DNA of 32,733 nt from Smittium mucronatum (taxonomy: Eukaryota; Kickxellomycota; Harpellomycetes; Harpellales; Legeriomycetaceae): the NCBI GenBank assembly GCA_001953115.1, contig LSSL01004518.1:1-32733 (forward strand). Reading direction: 5' to 3'. This document shows, in pieces, positions 1 through 13,340 of this stretch. The position numbers were made by a program, and so were the translations under genes. Under the pieces are notes generated by a model. The model worked only from the letters and a program-made list of their open reading frames with translations. It had not been told where the DNA came from and made no database searches. Each line of letters opens with the position of its first letter. Position 1 is the first letter of the stretch.

Positions 1-34
1 CCCTAACCCTAACCCTAACCCTAACCCTAACCCT
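1..34. repeat. Terminal telomere repeat, C-strand
   Basis: Five perfect CCCTAA units followed by CCCT. This is the C-rich strand of a TTAGGG-type telomere at the start of a contig, so the chromosome end lies to the left. The tract is short, so the assembly stops inside the telomere. Confidence 0.95.
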
Positions 35-37
35 CAC

Positions 38-97
38 TTTACGTTCTTTTCTGCTAATTTATGCTCTTTTCTGCTAATTTACGTTCTTTTCTGCTAT
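38..97. repeat. Three 20-bp tandem repeats next to the telomere
   Basis: Three units of 20 bp (38-57, 58-77, 78-97) with the common core TTCTTTTCTGCTA. The middle unit has ATGCTC where the others have ACGTTC. They lie between the telomere and an inverted telomere tract, like a telomere-associated spacer. Confidence 0.9.
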
Positions 98-100
98 TCA

Positions 101-115
101 GGGTTAGGGTTAGGG
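101..115. repeat. Inverted telomere tract (G-strand)
   Basis: GGGTTAGGGTTAGGG, in the opposite orientation to the terminal CCCTAA tract. Together with bases 1-34 it makes an inverted repeat with a spacer of about 66 bp, able to fold back on itself. Degenerate telomere-like pieces (CCCTAAT, CTAACCCT) follow at about 122-143. Confidence 0.9.
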
Positions 116-284
116 CCTTCTTCCCTAATCTTGCTCTAACCCTCGTTTTCATTTCTTTCATACTCATTCTCCGGTCAAAAGTCTAACGCTCAACCCCGGA
201 TCTTTTTTAAAAGATTCTTGTTGAATCTTATAATTTCTTGCGTTTTTATATCTGATATAAAGTCTGTAAATCTAAATTTTTTTT

Positions 285-400
285 ATGCCTTATCCAATAT
301 TTTCTGGTGTACTCAGAGTTTTTAGTTTCTTTTGGAATTTTCTTTTTGTACTCTACCTGAAATACAATTAAAGGCCAAAAACTAGGCATATTAGTAATCA
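285..400. repeat. Dispersed subtelomeric repeat, copy 1
   Basis: About 45 bases from 285 match 13764-13810 at roughly 80-85 percent by eye; both start ATGCCTT, contain TCCAATATTTT and go on to GAGTTTTT. A weaker match follows in both copies (TTAAAGG, CAAAAACTAGGCAT here; TTAAAGG, TAAAATTTAAGTAGCAT there), at a different distance. The rest of 116-650 is AT-rich and I see nothing else in it except the TATA-like box. Confidence 0.65.
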
Positions 401-501
401 AAATAATAATAAAAATCCGTAAAAATATAAGAATACTGATAGAAATGTAGTACTATAATTTTCTTTTTTATTATTTGTATTTACATTATTATTTTGAAGA
501 A

Positions 502-511
502 TATAAATAGG
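502..511 (+). promoter_or_regulatory. TATA-like box upstream of the first ORF1-like relic
   Basis: TATAAATAGG followed by C, about 150 bases before the ATG at 657. The second relic of this family has TATAAAAAGGC about 118 bases before its ATG. The shared TATAAAWAGGC makes a promoter more likely than chance, although AT-rich DNA yields many TATA-like strings. Confidence 0.35.
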
Positions 512-656
512 CTTTTTGAACCGTCATAAATGTTATTTTGTCTTAAAAAAACTACTATAATTTTTTTTTGATTTATTAGTTTTCCATCTTAATATCATCT
601 ATTTTATTTCAATGATTGAAAAAAGAATGAAATCTTTGCCAAAGGGTTGGTAATAG

Positions 657-2443
657 ATGGTCCAGCCGGCAAAATATGTTCTTGAAGAGTATAAATCATA
701 CCAAGAGCCACTATTTTGCCCTAAAGAATCATGCAACGGACCTACCAAATATAATAAGGATAGCAATGGTCATAAGGCAAATACTCATGCTGAATTTAAA
801 TGTAAAAAATGTGGTGGTAAATATCGCCCAGAAACGTTTTTCGTTAAAATATTGAAGCGCAATGCATCTGATCTTCCTGACGCAACTTCTTGGGAATCTC
901 TTTTGCCGCGATCTCAGAGCAAAAAAACTGCTAGAATGAGTACAGGAGGTAAATCCCCTAGGCTACCCAAATCATTCAGAGAAATAGAACCAATCAGTGA
1001 TGAGGATTTTTCTGAGATGAATATAATTTCTAACCAATTAGATATTGAAACTGCTTCTATAGAACCCCCTGAATCCCCTGTAATTTCTGGGAGTTCCCTT
1101 CACCTTTTGGTTCTTCTATCGGAAAAAAGCGTACTTTTTGTGAATCTGATGAAGATAATACGACTATTGGACAGAAAAAATTCTTTAAAATTATAAAAAA
1201 ATATATAAATGACGTTGAATCTTCATTAAACCAATCAACTAAACAGATTGTAGAAGAAAAAAAAATGCTTAAAGAATATTTATTCAAGTTAACTGAAAAA
1301 ATTGATTCAATGTCCAATAGAATAAAGCAACTAACTTCAGAAAATAAAGCGTATAGCCATAACCCTTTGTCTAGAAATGCTCATTCTTCTAATCAATCTG
1401 ATTGGTCTGAGCCCATAATTCAACCGGCTCCATCAGATCTTTTGATATCTACTATATTGCCAAGAATATCCGGAAAAAAATCCGTCAATCCAGAACAATC
1501 TGCTGTTGCTGATTATTTGTATATAGATGAGCCGGTAAGACCTCTTCCTTCAAATTCATTAGTTCCAACCATACACCGAATGGCCGTCTCACAAAATCTT
1601 TCCGGAACAATTTCAGAATATAATAGAATCAGCAATGCTATAAAATCATTGGCTGGTTACAAAAAAACTTCTGGTACACTTAAATCTGAAATTAAACATA
1701 ATGTATCTAGAGTATTTGTAGATGGAGTAGAAAGAACTACCATAAAACAAGTAAAATCAGATCCAAAAGATCTCAGATTCAAGCTATCAAAAGTTTTAGA
1801 CATAAGATTCATTGGAAAACATACCATTGAATTCACAGTAACTAGGGACTACACTGATGCTTTTCTGTCTCGTTTAAGCAAGTTTACGCTATTCAATATT
1901 TTAAAAAAACTCAATCCCATTATTCCATTGGATACAAATGCCTCTCCTGAAACTCCTTAAACTCGTAATAAAGTTAAGGGTGCTTATAGACACTCATTGG
2001 CCACATCAATCCGGTCGGATATACCTAACGAGCTCAAGGAATATTTTAAGGATTTAGCTATCGAATTAGGATTAGATATTGATTCAGTGCAAAGCCCTCC
2101 AACTCCCCCAAAAATAAACGAATCTGTAGTGGAAAATGCAAATTCCTTCCGAAACACTGAATTAGAAAATATCAATCGAATTTCAGGAAATATCCCTGAA
2201 TTGCCTCAGCGCTCAAGTTCAGATGTTTGTCGGCAGTCATTTTTTCACCCATCCAGAAATGCATCAATGATACATTCTTCTTCTTATGAGTTCACTCTAA
2301 GCTCACCAGTTATCCATACTCAGCCGTACTTAGAAGATCCGGACAGAACTTTAATAGTTGATGAAATTCAACAATCCTCAAGTTTAGAAGAGTTTCCTTA
2401 TAATTTGAATGATCTTGAACTTTTTTTGATTATTAAGGTTTAA
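657..2443 (+). pseudogene. Broken gag/ORF1-like retroelement protein gene (zinc ribbon, coiled coil, conserved C-terminal domain)
   Basis: The frame from ATG 657 follows stops at 651 and 654. It carries a zinc-ribbon-like C21-x4-C26 ... C49-x2-C52. Between about 1073 and 1105 the coding signal moves to another frame, which opens at 1073 after stops at 1031, 1046 and 1070. That frame has a Lys/Glu-rich, probably coiled-coil stretch (about 1170-1350), a Ser/Pro linker and a conserved segment at about 1709-1894 that includes VFVDGVERTTIKQVK and FIGKHTIEF. A single TAA at 1958-1960 interrupts the frame, which then stays open to TAA 2441-2443 with a Ser-rich acidic tail (the TTG at 1997 is internal). 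So there is one frameshift and one nonsense codon. Half of the conserved segment recurs at 22119-22229. The layout resembles the nucleic-acid-binding first ORF of non-LTR elements, but no reverse transcriptase frame follows. That it is element-derived is inference; the breaks are seen directly. Confidence 0.7.
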
Positions 2444-5400
2444 TTGAAAAAAATATTTTTTTCTATATAAAACGATTTTTCTAATAAAATGCGTATCAAA
2501 AAACTTCTACTTATTTTAATTTTATTTTTTTAATATACAGAAAATTTGAAACAGGTGGCTTTTATATAATTTTATGATTTATAAGTTGGGTTTTGAGGTT
2601 TAATATATTTTTTAATTTTAAAATCTAATCTATAAATTTATATTATTTATTATAGCAATATTTATTTATGATATTAGTCAACCTTATTTTACTCATTATA
2701 ATTTTAATAATTCTTCAACCATATTTCTAAAAAAATTAATATAAACTAAAATAATAATAAATTTTTATTACTTATAAAAAATCACAGATCTTTATCGTTA
2801 TATTATATTAAATGGATTAATCTTAAAATATATCTATTAATTATTTATTAGGTTCTAAATTACTTAAACTTAAAAAATTTACCTGGGAAATTATAAACTT
2901 ATATTATTTTTACCATTAAAATTAATACTATTTATACATAATTAAGTTTTATAATTTAAATTACTGCATAAGAACCAATTCAAACTATTTATTTATTTAG
3001 TATATAAAAAATACTTGCCATTCTGAGTTAATAATCTGTAAAAATAAAATCAAATAAGAATATAAGATAAGAAAATATAATATAAATTTTATGATAAACA
3101 ATGGCTAATTGAATTTTTTTATTATATATGACTTTTTTGGGTATATTTTATATTGAATAAATTATTACAAGATTTAAACAATATTTTTAAATAAAGCCTA
3201 GTTATCAATAGATTAAATAAAAAATTTTACCATTATTTTATAATAAATTATTAATTCTCATGATGTATTTTTAAAATAGTTTATAAGATTGAATATTCTT
3301 ACTGTTTCATACAAAATTTATGTAAACGAAAAAAATTTAAAATTGAATAATTTGTTTTAAATCTATTAATTTATATTAGGACAATGTTGATATTTTTTGA
3401 GATTATTTAACCAGATATAAAAATTAAATTTAAAATTTAAATACCTATATTTTGAAAAACATGTAAATTCACTTGAAAAGATAAATAAAAAATACTTAGA
3501 GATTTATTAATTTAGTTTTTATAAGATAAACTCAACTTTCATTAATACTTTTTTATAAAAATTCTTTAATTACTGTTTCAGTATACATTTTAATCTGATA
3601 TTGACTATCAATTATAATATTGGTTTAAATTTGTTTTTTTAAAAAATAAACTGTGACATTAAATATTAATCAATAAAATTTTTTATATATTCATTATTCT
3701 ATCATTATTGGGAGCTAAACCTAAGAAAAAAAGAAGAAATAAATTACTATTAACGATAAAAATAAAATAAAAAAAGAATTGAAAATAACCTTTAAACTTT
3801 TTTAAATTCTTATCATAAGTCATCAAATTATCAATTTCTTGTCGCTGATTAAAAAATTTTATTTCCTGTATATTTTTCCATTGAAAATAATATTAATTTA
3901 ATTATAAATTTATGATATAAACTAATTTTTTAAGCAATAAAGTAAAATAATTTATATTTTTTTATCCCAAGATATTGCAGGTATTAAATGATTTTTTAAA
4001 TTCATAATAAAATAGATAAAATATTTAGATAAAATTTTTTTATAGTTTTATATCATATTTTTATTTATAAGAAACTAAATGCATTTAAATTTTAATTTAT
4101 ATATTAACAGAACTATTTTCAAATTCTGTATAAATTAAAGTCTAACTATCAAAAAGATTATTTTAACAAAATTATTTTATAAAATTACCAGAAAACCATA
4201 AAACACATGTGAAATACAGTTTTTTTAAAAAATTTAAATGTTAATAAACTATTTCAGTATTTATTTATATTTCTTACATTTTTTAACATAAATTTTTAAA
4301 ACTATTAATTATTTGATTGTATATATCGAAATATCAAAAAACTAACCTTAAAATAGCATTCAATATATTGATAATATTCTTTTTTAATTTTTTTACTATA
4401 AATTTTTTATATAAATCAAATTTTACTATTAATACTGAAATCAATATAGAAGCAATCGCAATTAAATGTATATTTGCACGAGATATTTTATGATTGTTCT
4501 CATAAAAAAATTATATATCATTATCTAAATATTAAAATAAACTAGTTTTAAACACAATTAAAGATGTAATTTTTACTAAAAACCTTATAAAAACAACAAT
4601 TTTTAAAATAAAATCAGTTTAATAAAATATTTATAAAAACATATAACTTTTATTTCTTCAATATAATAAAAAATATTAAAAAAATTTGCAACATATAGTG
4701 AAAATTCTGTACAATTATGATTTAAGTTCTTTTATTCTTCAATTAAAATTTAAAATTTAAAAATTGATAGTTAACAGAATTTATTTAGTTAATTTAATAT
4801 CTTTATCAAATAAAATTTTATTGATGTGAGTATTTTTATCCGCTAGCATTACATGAATGAAATTACTAACTCTGAGTTATCTTTTAATTTATCAAGAAAA
4901 ATGTCTTTTTTAAAAGCTAATTATCAAAAAAATTTATTTTAATACATTATAATTATTGAATATCGACTTATAAAAAATCTTTAATGCAAATTTGACCTAA
5001 AATGTACAATTTTTTCAATCTTATGAAAATTATATTGCCTTAAAGCTATGCCTTATAGAACAAATTATTTTTAGTTTCATATTTCATTTAATTTTAAAAT
5101 CACTCTAACAACTTTAACTAAATTTCAATAGAGTTTAGGGTATTATTATTTTATATTAAAATTTTCATTTTTTAAAGAAAAATTATGATTTTAAAAAAAA
5201 CAATATTATATCACAGTTTAGTTATGCTTATTTTTTTTGACAGTAGATATTTTTAGTTTTATATTTCATAGGCCAAAGATTTTTTATATAAGAAATTAAT
5301 ATTTAGTAAGAAATACCAATCTATTGTGTCTTAGAAATGTTCACGAAAAAAACGGTTAAATTAATAAAAATCGAGATAAATTATTTTTATAAATTATTTT

Positions 5401-8400
5401 ACAACATTAACCCTAGAGATAATGGTTCTTTTATAAAATTTAGTATAAAAATTCATAATTTATTTATAAATTTTAGATACTAAAAGTGTGTAAATATGCG
5501 ACGATTAAATAATTATTAAAGAAAACCATTAAAAGATAAAAAATTAAAAAATAATATTATTTGTGAATTATATTTAACTAAATTAATTATCACTAAATTA
5601 TATTTATTAAATGAAAAGATTGAATTCAAAAATGCTTAGATTATCATAGAAAGATTGCTAAAAAAAAATTAGTCATTATCATTCAGGAAAAATGATTATA
5701 GGTTTAAATTCTCTAAGTTTATTTTAAAAAACATTTAATAATAAAAAACAGAAACTTTGATGTTTATTAGTTCAAATGAAATATAATTACATATTGATAA
5801 GCTCTGTAAAGCATGTTAAATAATTATATATTTATATAATTAATAATGAGAATCATTAAAAGATAATTTATTTTTGAATTTATAATTATTTTGATTATTA
5901 AAAAGGTACTACGTATGTTATAAACTTGAAAAATATGGTAAAATCTTTACTATAATTAAAAAAAGATTTTAAGGTTCTTATATATCTATTTATAACTTAT
6001 ATAATTTACATTATAATATTCCTATTCCAAATTAACCATTTATATATATTCGTATAACTAATTGAAAATTATTTTGTATTGATAAAATTAGCTATTATTA
6101 TAAATCATACTAATATTCATAATATAGTTTATATGGCTCAAAACTTTTGATTTATACTCACTATTAGTCCATAATATGATCCAAATACTTTAGTTAAAAA
6201 AATTATATTTAACAACTTATTATGCACATAATCTAGTTTATATTCATAAATATTAAAATTCTGATTTTTCCTTGATATCATAAAATATAATATATATAAA
6301 TAATTAAAAAAATTAATTATATTATCACTAAAAAAAATATAAATAAAAAAATAAATCGCTTCAATAAAATATATTATTTTAGTTATTTGTTGGTTTTTCA
6401 ATAATTCTATGTTTATTCTGAAATATTTACGAGAGACCTATTATAATTAAAGATATTAAATCAAATATTGAAGGGATTCTAATAAATATAAAGTATTTTA
6501 TCAATACATGTTTTTAATTTAGTTTTAGTTTTTGTATTAGTATAGGAAAAACACAGATACTCAAATTTTTTTGTTTCTTTTTATTAAAAAAAAATAATTA
6601 AGACTGGGTTATTATTAGCAAACTTATTTAAATTTTTCGTTAATATCAGGAAAATTGGTATTATTTTTCTAATGAAAAAATACCTGGAATTTAATTTAAT
6701 AAATAAATTGAAATAGAAATTGTAATTTTTAAACTTTTACGACCATATTTCAGGAATATATTATAATCTTTTATATAATTGTAATAATATAATAGTATCG
6801 AAGTTTTATGATTTGAAAATTGAGCATTTAAATTTTAAATATGTAAAGCATCAAATTTTCATTGATTAAAAAAATTTTTTTAGCTATTAACAGCGATAAA
6901 AAAATTAAATTTCAATAATTATAAATAAGGTCCAATAATATATTTCTATAAATATTTATATTTATTTAATAGTATATTGCTTTATATATACAATCAATTA
7001 TACCGTAAAAAATTTATATTAAATTTTTTTGAAAAAAATGAAAACCAGAAATAACTGTTGTATTTCGTTAGTTAATCAGTTTTATACTTACATATTTACG
7101 TCTAAAATTTTTTCCTATGATATCTGAAAACTTTAGTGATAAATAAAATGATAATAAATTAAATTAAAGATGGATTATTATCGAGTTATAATTATAAAAA
7201 ATAATGGTTGTGGTTGCAATCGAAAATTTAAAATCTCTTGTAATGAAATGAAAATTTTTTTGTGATAATATAAAACACCTTTATAAACATTTTTAAAAAA
7301 ATGAATAACTTTTAATTATTTTAAAATATATAAAATTGAGATTAGATTTTGGAAAATTATCAAGTATATTTATTTTTTTAATCACATCATATTTTTTTCG
7401 ACTTCAAACTAATTTTTCTGAGTTTTAACTATGTTCATTTAAATTTATTACAGATATCATCAAAAAAAGCAAAACTGAAATAAAAATCATATAAAATATC
7501 ACATTTTTACTAAATTAGAGCTATTTTTTATTAACAGTAAATTTTCTAGTGATCTTGATAATTTTTTTAAATTTAAATTTATGGCTGATTTATATCCCAT
7601 ATATTGAAAAATATTTGAATTTTTTGCATACAAATAATTTAAATAACTAGACTGAAACTTCGACTTCATACCAATTTAATTAATCTTTTATCAAATCGAT
7701 ATATTCATATGTTTGAGTTAAGAATTTATATACTTCATCTAAATTTTACAAAAAGATATATTTATAAATTTAAAGTATTCATGATATCATCCTGATAAAT
7801 AGAATATAATATTACAAAAAAAAAGTATATAAATATAAATATATTTAATAACATAATTTTGAAATAAATAATACTTTCTCTTTTATTTTGTTTCTTTAAA
7901 TATTTATAAGTATTTTTTTGAAAAAATTATCAATTAAATTTTTTATTTTATACTTCATTTTACTAAAAATTAAAATAGCTTTACAAATTTTAAAAAATAA
8001 GAATCTTATTAAATGATAATAATAAAATATTTGATCCAAGTTTTATTAATGTGATAAACAAAATAATAGTGAACAGAAATTTATAAATAAATTCTATTTT
8101 ACTATCTTTGTAAAGAATAATTAGTACATTTATAATTGATATTAAGCAACCAAAATTTTGTATTATTACTTAATTATTGATGATAAATACATCGTCTTGA
8201 TGTTTTTTTTAAAATTTATCACTTTGTTGATCTTTAATATATAATTTCAATTAGTAGCAATCAATTATTGAGAAAAAATTATAATCAAAGTTTAAGTTTA
8301 ATAAAAAACTTATAATTAAAATTTTTAAATTAATATTATAATGAAAGTTATGTGTAAATTTTATAATCTTTTTTTTATATTTTTAAATTTAAACATTAAT

Positions 8401-11400
8401 GAGCAAAATTAAATATAAATATAAATAATTAGGATTTTAATTAGTTTAAAAAATATTTTATCATTTGATATCAAACAGAAAAAGAAACGAAAACTGAGTA
8501 TTTTGTTTTATTTTTAACGCTATAATTTTCTTTTAGGATTTAAGATGAATTTTTAGTTTTCATCAAAACTTAGTAAATTTATGATTTGATTATATAATAA
8601 ATGTATCGCTATTGATTAAGATTATATTTAATGGACTAGATTATATTTATATTTTCATATTTAACTATAAATTTTTTTAAGTAAAAATTTGAAAATATTT
8701 CAAATAAAAATTCTGTTAACATAGAGGTAAAAATTTATTAAAATTTATTAATTTTATAAAAAATTTATCGCTTCCGCACTATCTATTTTAATTTATTTTA
8801 AATAATACGTTTTTTTGAATAATATATGTCTAATAAGAAATCTGATAAATTTATCAAGATTTATTTATTTAATTGAAAGATATTTTTCGCATTATAAAAC
8901 TATTATGTAGTTAGTGCGTCCTAATATCATACTTTTTAATTCAGTAATTATTATTGTAAATCTATAAAATAAAATGTTGATTTTTATAGTATATAAATAA
9001 CAAGGAATATAATCTTTGTACAAAATAATTTATTCTAACAAAATGGTCGCTTTTTTTGTTGTGTTTGTTGTGGTTTTAAAAAATGAACTCACATTTCAAA
9101 TAAATATAAAAAATATTTATAAATTAAATTTATCTGATACAACATTGAAGTAAATTACAATAAATTTTATTCTAGATGTATTTATAAATTTTAGAAGTAA
9201 TTATTCAGCTTTTATAAAATTCACATCAATACTAAATCATTTTTAATTTAAAATTTTCTAAATAACTTATGATTAAAACTTTTTAGAGGAAATTAATTGA
9301 TAATCAAAAGATTAATTGCTAATCGCCTTTAAATTTATTTTTACAATTGTGCTATTCGTTAAAAATGCCGATTTAAAAAATACATATTTCTGATTTATAA
9401 TATATAATTTTGATTTATAAATAAATTTCCTGTTATAAATGAAATTTAAACTCATCTAAAGTTTAATTATTATCAAAAATACATTATCATATTCTTATCT
9501 CTGACATTTTTTTTAAAAAATCCGCTTAGATAAATTTTTAGAACCTCCAATCAATTAATTTAAAACTTTTTTTGGAACTTGGACTATAATTTTAATATAA
9601 ATATTAAATCTTCAAATCAATTTTTTTTGTAATATAGTATTTATATGAAGTTTATTTATATTGCGATTCAATTTTTTATTTATATTTGACCACCTTAATT
9701 GATTTGGTAATCATAAGCGAATTTCAAAAAGGCATTACCATCTTTAGAATAAAATAATTACAATATATTAAAATATGCCTGATTCTTATTATTGCAAACA
9801 TTTTTTAGTTTAAAATATTGGTTGATAAAATTTACATTGCCTCCAAATCAATAAAAGTGAATATAAAAACTAAATTAAGTCATTTATCAAAATTAATATA
9901 GTTGAATCTATTTTATAAAATTAAAACTTTTAATTGCACAATAAATTACATTATTATCAAGTAAAATATTTCTGAAATAAGATAGTGGAAATTTATTATT
10001 ATTAAAGTTTCCTTCCTTATGGAAAAGATCCCATAAAATATTTGACTATATTAGTAATTAATATTTAAATGAAATTTTATATAATGTTGCACAGGAAGAA
10101 AACAACATTTTCTTTAGAATTATATCCAATACAGCGCTTGTTTTTAGAATAACGAAATCATTAGATGAAAAAAATTAGAAATAAGAAAATCATTAAATAT
10201 TTTAAAAACCCCTTTTCCCATTTAAATTATACAGTTTAAATGATATTTTTTATTTTTTTGAATTAATAGTGGTAAAAAAAAAATTTAGATTCATTAAATT
10301 TTTTTTAATAGGATTATCATATATCCCCAACAATCAATGTAATAAGTTTTAAACAGTTGACCGATTCACATGAAAGTAATTTAAATAAAAAAAATTTATG
10401 AGCTATTAAAAAAAGACCAGATTTAAAAATTTTCTACCATTTGCCGTGTCATTAGTAATATTCCACAAGATAAATTTCCATAAATTATTTCAGATTAGTC
10501 AAATAACGATGAAACTCTGATGTTTAGTTTTAATATTCACTAATTGGTATGCATTTTCTTAAAAATGTTTGAAATGGCAAATTTTTGGAGTTTTAGTATA
10601 TGTAATAACTAAATTATTTTAAATTATTTTGGGCTAACGGCCAATTAAAACTTTTAAGCGATAAAAATAAAAGTGATTTAATTGATTATTTATAAGAGAA
10701 AAATTTTCTTAAACAATATAATAGGATTTACAAATTTTTTAAAATTGTTGGATATCTTGATAATAAACCTTATCAAGATAATAAAAATAACAACCAATCT
10801 TTATAAAGCTAAAATTTATGAAATTTAATATAACTATAACAAAAGAAAATATAACTTGTTTAAAATTTACGTTAAAATGGAGTGATTAATTAATTAGTCA
10901 TTTTTTCTTGCGCGACGATTGATGTATATTAGGAAAATATTAATAGAGAATAAAAATATTAGAAAAATTTGCGAAAACTGAATCTGATGTTATTTTATTT
11001 TGATTATACTTGTCTAATTAGTAAATAAATAAATAAGTGTTTTTAGTTATGGTTTTGATATTAGGTTATGTATTTTCCTAATTAAGATGATAATAATTTC
11101 AATTTATAAAAAAAATTTGTATATCAAGTTTCACACATTAAATTATTAATGATTAGATTAAAGGAGTTTTGAGATTTTTTTCATATTGAAATGGAGTAAC
11201 TTTTATATTATTGTTGACAAATGTAAAAATATTACATATATTAATAATAAACTTATCGTAACTAATATAATTTTCTAATGGAAATCATACCATTTAACTC
11301 TGATATTTCCCAAAATATAATTGTATATTGATTTCATCTATTATGTAAAACTAATCAACTAATTGAATATTAAAAAATAATTTTAATTAAACTTCACGAA

Positions 11401-12355
11401 ACGAAGATATTGGCAAGAAAATTAATTTTTGATCACCATTTAGTAAATATTTTTATTGAATTAATATTATGATGTTTTAATTTACCAAGTAGAACACAAT
11501 TATCAAGTTTAAATATCTAAATGATGTTTAACTTACATAATAAGACAAGTTATTTTTCATTGACAATTAAACTTTTTATGGGATATTATTAACTTAAGAC
11601 AATTTAAGAAGCTAAAAATAGAACAAATCGATCATCTAAAAATATATTTGAAATTTGAAAAAACTTATTCTCTTATACTTTCCCAATCGATAATACTATT
11701 TTTTTTTGCTATGTTTTAAATAGCCTTGTCAAAAACAGAAAAAAAATATTACAAATATTATGTAATTGTTATATTGTAAAAAATTGAGTGTAAATATAAA
11801 ATTTGGTTCTATTACTAATAAAACCAAATTTGTAAAAATCAAAAAATAGATATTATGCTGACTAATATAAACCATATAAAAAAACTTAGTCCTATTTTAA
11901 ACAATTAATATCGTTATCAATAAACCTATAATTTGTAAATACGATGGCATCGTAATTATACAATTTATTAATTATAAAGGTAATTTAGATATAATTGGCG
12001 TTAAAATTTTCCAATTTGTAATAATAAAAATTTTCAATTACCAGTTATTATCAAATCGATGTTTTGAGAAATACCAATAATCTTTTTTTTATACCTTATT
12101 TTAGATAAATAAAAAATAAAAAATTTCTTATAAATTAGTGAAAACTTGTGTTTAACTATGAAAAAAATAATGACTCAAGTTTATATTACTAATCATTTTT
12201 TTGTGGTAACAAAAAACTTTATGTACCTGTTTTATTGAATGTGAAAATATGATTTACATTATTTTGATCAATTAAATAAAATATTTAGCTCTAAATTATT
12301 ATTTTTTTAATTGATCAAAAAAAGTATAAAATCCAATATTATCGAGTAAATAAAA
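2444..12355. other. Gene-free AT desert
   Basis: Almost 10 kb made overwhelmingly of A and T, in short A and T runs, with stops dense in all frames. I recognise no conserved protein, tRNA or clear tandem repeat. Isolated GC-containing spots (for example near 2556, 2881, 3014, 3194) may be remnants of an eroded satellite, but I cannot show a period here as I can at 14-18 kb. Confidence 0.8.
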
Positions 12356-12364
12356 ACACCAACA

Positions 12365-12600
12365 ACAGCTCGTCAGCGTTCTGGATCGTTTTCGTTCCTT
12401 AGTCCTCCAGCGTTCCAGTCTTTCATCGTTCCTCAGTTCTCCTTTGTTCTTAATCATCAGCGCTCCTCAGGTCAGCAACTCATCAACTTTCCTCAGTCTT
12501 CCAGAGTTTCAGTCCTTCAGAGATCCTCGAGCTATCCAGCGTTCTTCAGCTAGTCAGCACTCCTCAGTCCTTCAGCGGTCCAGCTCTAATTTTTATTAGA
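12365..12600. repeat. CT-rich degenerate short repeats
   Basis: The base composition changes abruptly from the desert. The stretch is built from imperfect copies of short words such as TCCAGCGTTC, TCCTCAGTC and CCTTCAG, spaced roughly 10-25 bases apart. A frame without ATG or stop runs from about 12350 to 12550, rich in Ser, Phe and Gln, but low complexity explains it. It could be a pyrimidine-rich leader of a relic element or a microsatellite-derived tract. Confidence 0.55.
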
Positions 12601-12747
12601 GGTCCAACATACATCGTTTCAGAAAATCAGTGAGATCGAGTCTTCCTGATTCTTTTATTCTCTTAGCTTACCCTCTGGTTTCCTTTCATATTCTACCTTC
12701 AGCAGTATTTAGCTTTCTTACTCTCATACCGTCAGTCTGAACTATGA

Positions 12748-13021
12748 TTGAAAGGAGAGGTTGATCCAATTAAGAAATTTCCGAACAAGGAACCGTGCTG
12801 TTTGGATCTTTCTGATTTTATTAGGATTACTGGGCTTAACACACTTATATTTGGTGAGTTTCTAAATATTTTTTCTTTTAAACTTTCTTTCCTAATGATA
12901 CAATTAAACATTAGTTTTATTGTTGAAGGATGATATGCTTTTAACTTTCTTTTTAATATCTTTTAAGGCCTTTGTAAGATACTGTTAGAATACTTTGTGA
13001 CGCTTTTAGCGTTCTTAATCT
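12748..13021 (+). other. Possible small spliced ORF, unrecognised
   Basis: A frame with no ATG (first codon TTG at 12748) reads 35 codons, including EPCCLDLSDFIRITGLN, and meets G|GTGAGT at 12853/12854, a consensus 5' splice site. A pyrimidine-rich stretch ends in TTTTAAG at 12967, giving a 114-base intron with TTTTAAC as a possible branch site. Across that junction the frame stays open for about 18 more codons, to TAG near 13021, and ends in a hydrophobic stretch. I do not recognise the product. A second hydrophobic frame with ATG 13105 and stop at 13285-13287 lies just downstream and may be chance. The balanced composition and good splice sites are the only support. Confidence 0.2.
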
Positions 13022-13282
13022 AGTCCTTAGTGAAGACAAAAACTATTAGCTTTCGATGGACTCTCCTCAGGAACAGCCAAAATTTCTGAATTGTATTCTT
13101 ACTGATGCTTGTAGCTACCGTCATCCTTCTTAGTCTGGCTTTTTTCCCCAAATTATTACTGGTTTTTTATGCAGAAGAGTACTCTAAGATGGACTTTAGT
13201 TTTTTAGTTTTTTTTAGTTTTTTCAAAATTTTTCCTTTTTTCTTGCTTTTTCTATATGTACCCGAATTAAGCAAATACAATA

Positions 13283-13293
13283 CCTAACCCTAA
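13283..13293. repeat. Interstitial telomere motif
   Basis: CCTAACCCTAA, in the same orientation as the true telomere at the start of the window. It overlaps the left arm of the hairpin at 13288-13316 and lies about 470 bases left of the second copy of the subtelomeric repeat, much as the true telomere lies left of the first copy. Confidence 0.6.
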
Positions 13294-13316
13294 TAAAATT
13301 TACGGATTTATTAGGG
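13288..13316. repeat. Perfect 10-bp inverted repeat
   Basis: CCCTAATAAA (13288-13297) and TTTATTAGGG (13307-13316) are exact reverse complements with a 9-base loop. The left arm uses half of the interstitial telomere motif, and the right arm runs straight into the G-rich tract. Confidence 0.9.
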
Positions 13317-13340
13317 GCGGGATTCTAGGGGGTGGTGGGG
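13314..13340 (+). other. G-quadruplex motif
   Basis: Four G runs: GGGG (13314-13317), GGG (13319-13321), GGGGG (13328-13332) and GGGG (13337-13340), with loops of 1, 6 and 4 bases. This fits the usual G3+N1-7 pattern. A 6-bp hairpin TCCACC/GGTGGA with a GGG loop follows at 13354-13368, then GGCCCCC. The GC-rich cluster is isolated in AT-rich DNA. Confidence 0.75.

Noticed and set aside
1057..1317. Minus-strand frame opposite the first relic
   Set aside because: Shadow of the plus-strand coding sequence, with no recognisable feature.
6138..6401. Minus-strand frame of 87 codons in the AT desert
   Set aside because: Residues are almost only those of AT-rich codons (I, F, Y, N, K) with no motif. 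One such frame in this much AT-rich DNA is plausible by chance.
7807..7815. TATAAT-rich TAATATTAC, identical to the geminivirus origin nonamer
   Set aside because: More than 20 kb from the Rep relic, no stem around it, and common by chance in such AT-rich DNA.
13288..13328. Hairpin followed by CTAG, like a Helitron 3' end
   Set aside because: The base after CTAG is G and not T, the spacing is short, and no Helitron helicase or 5' end is present.
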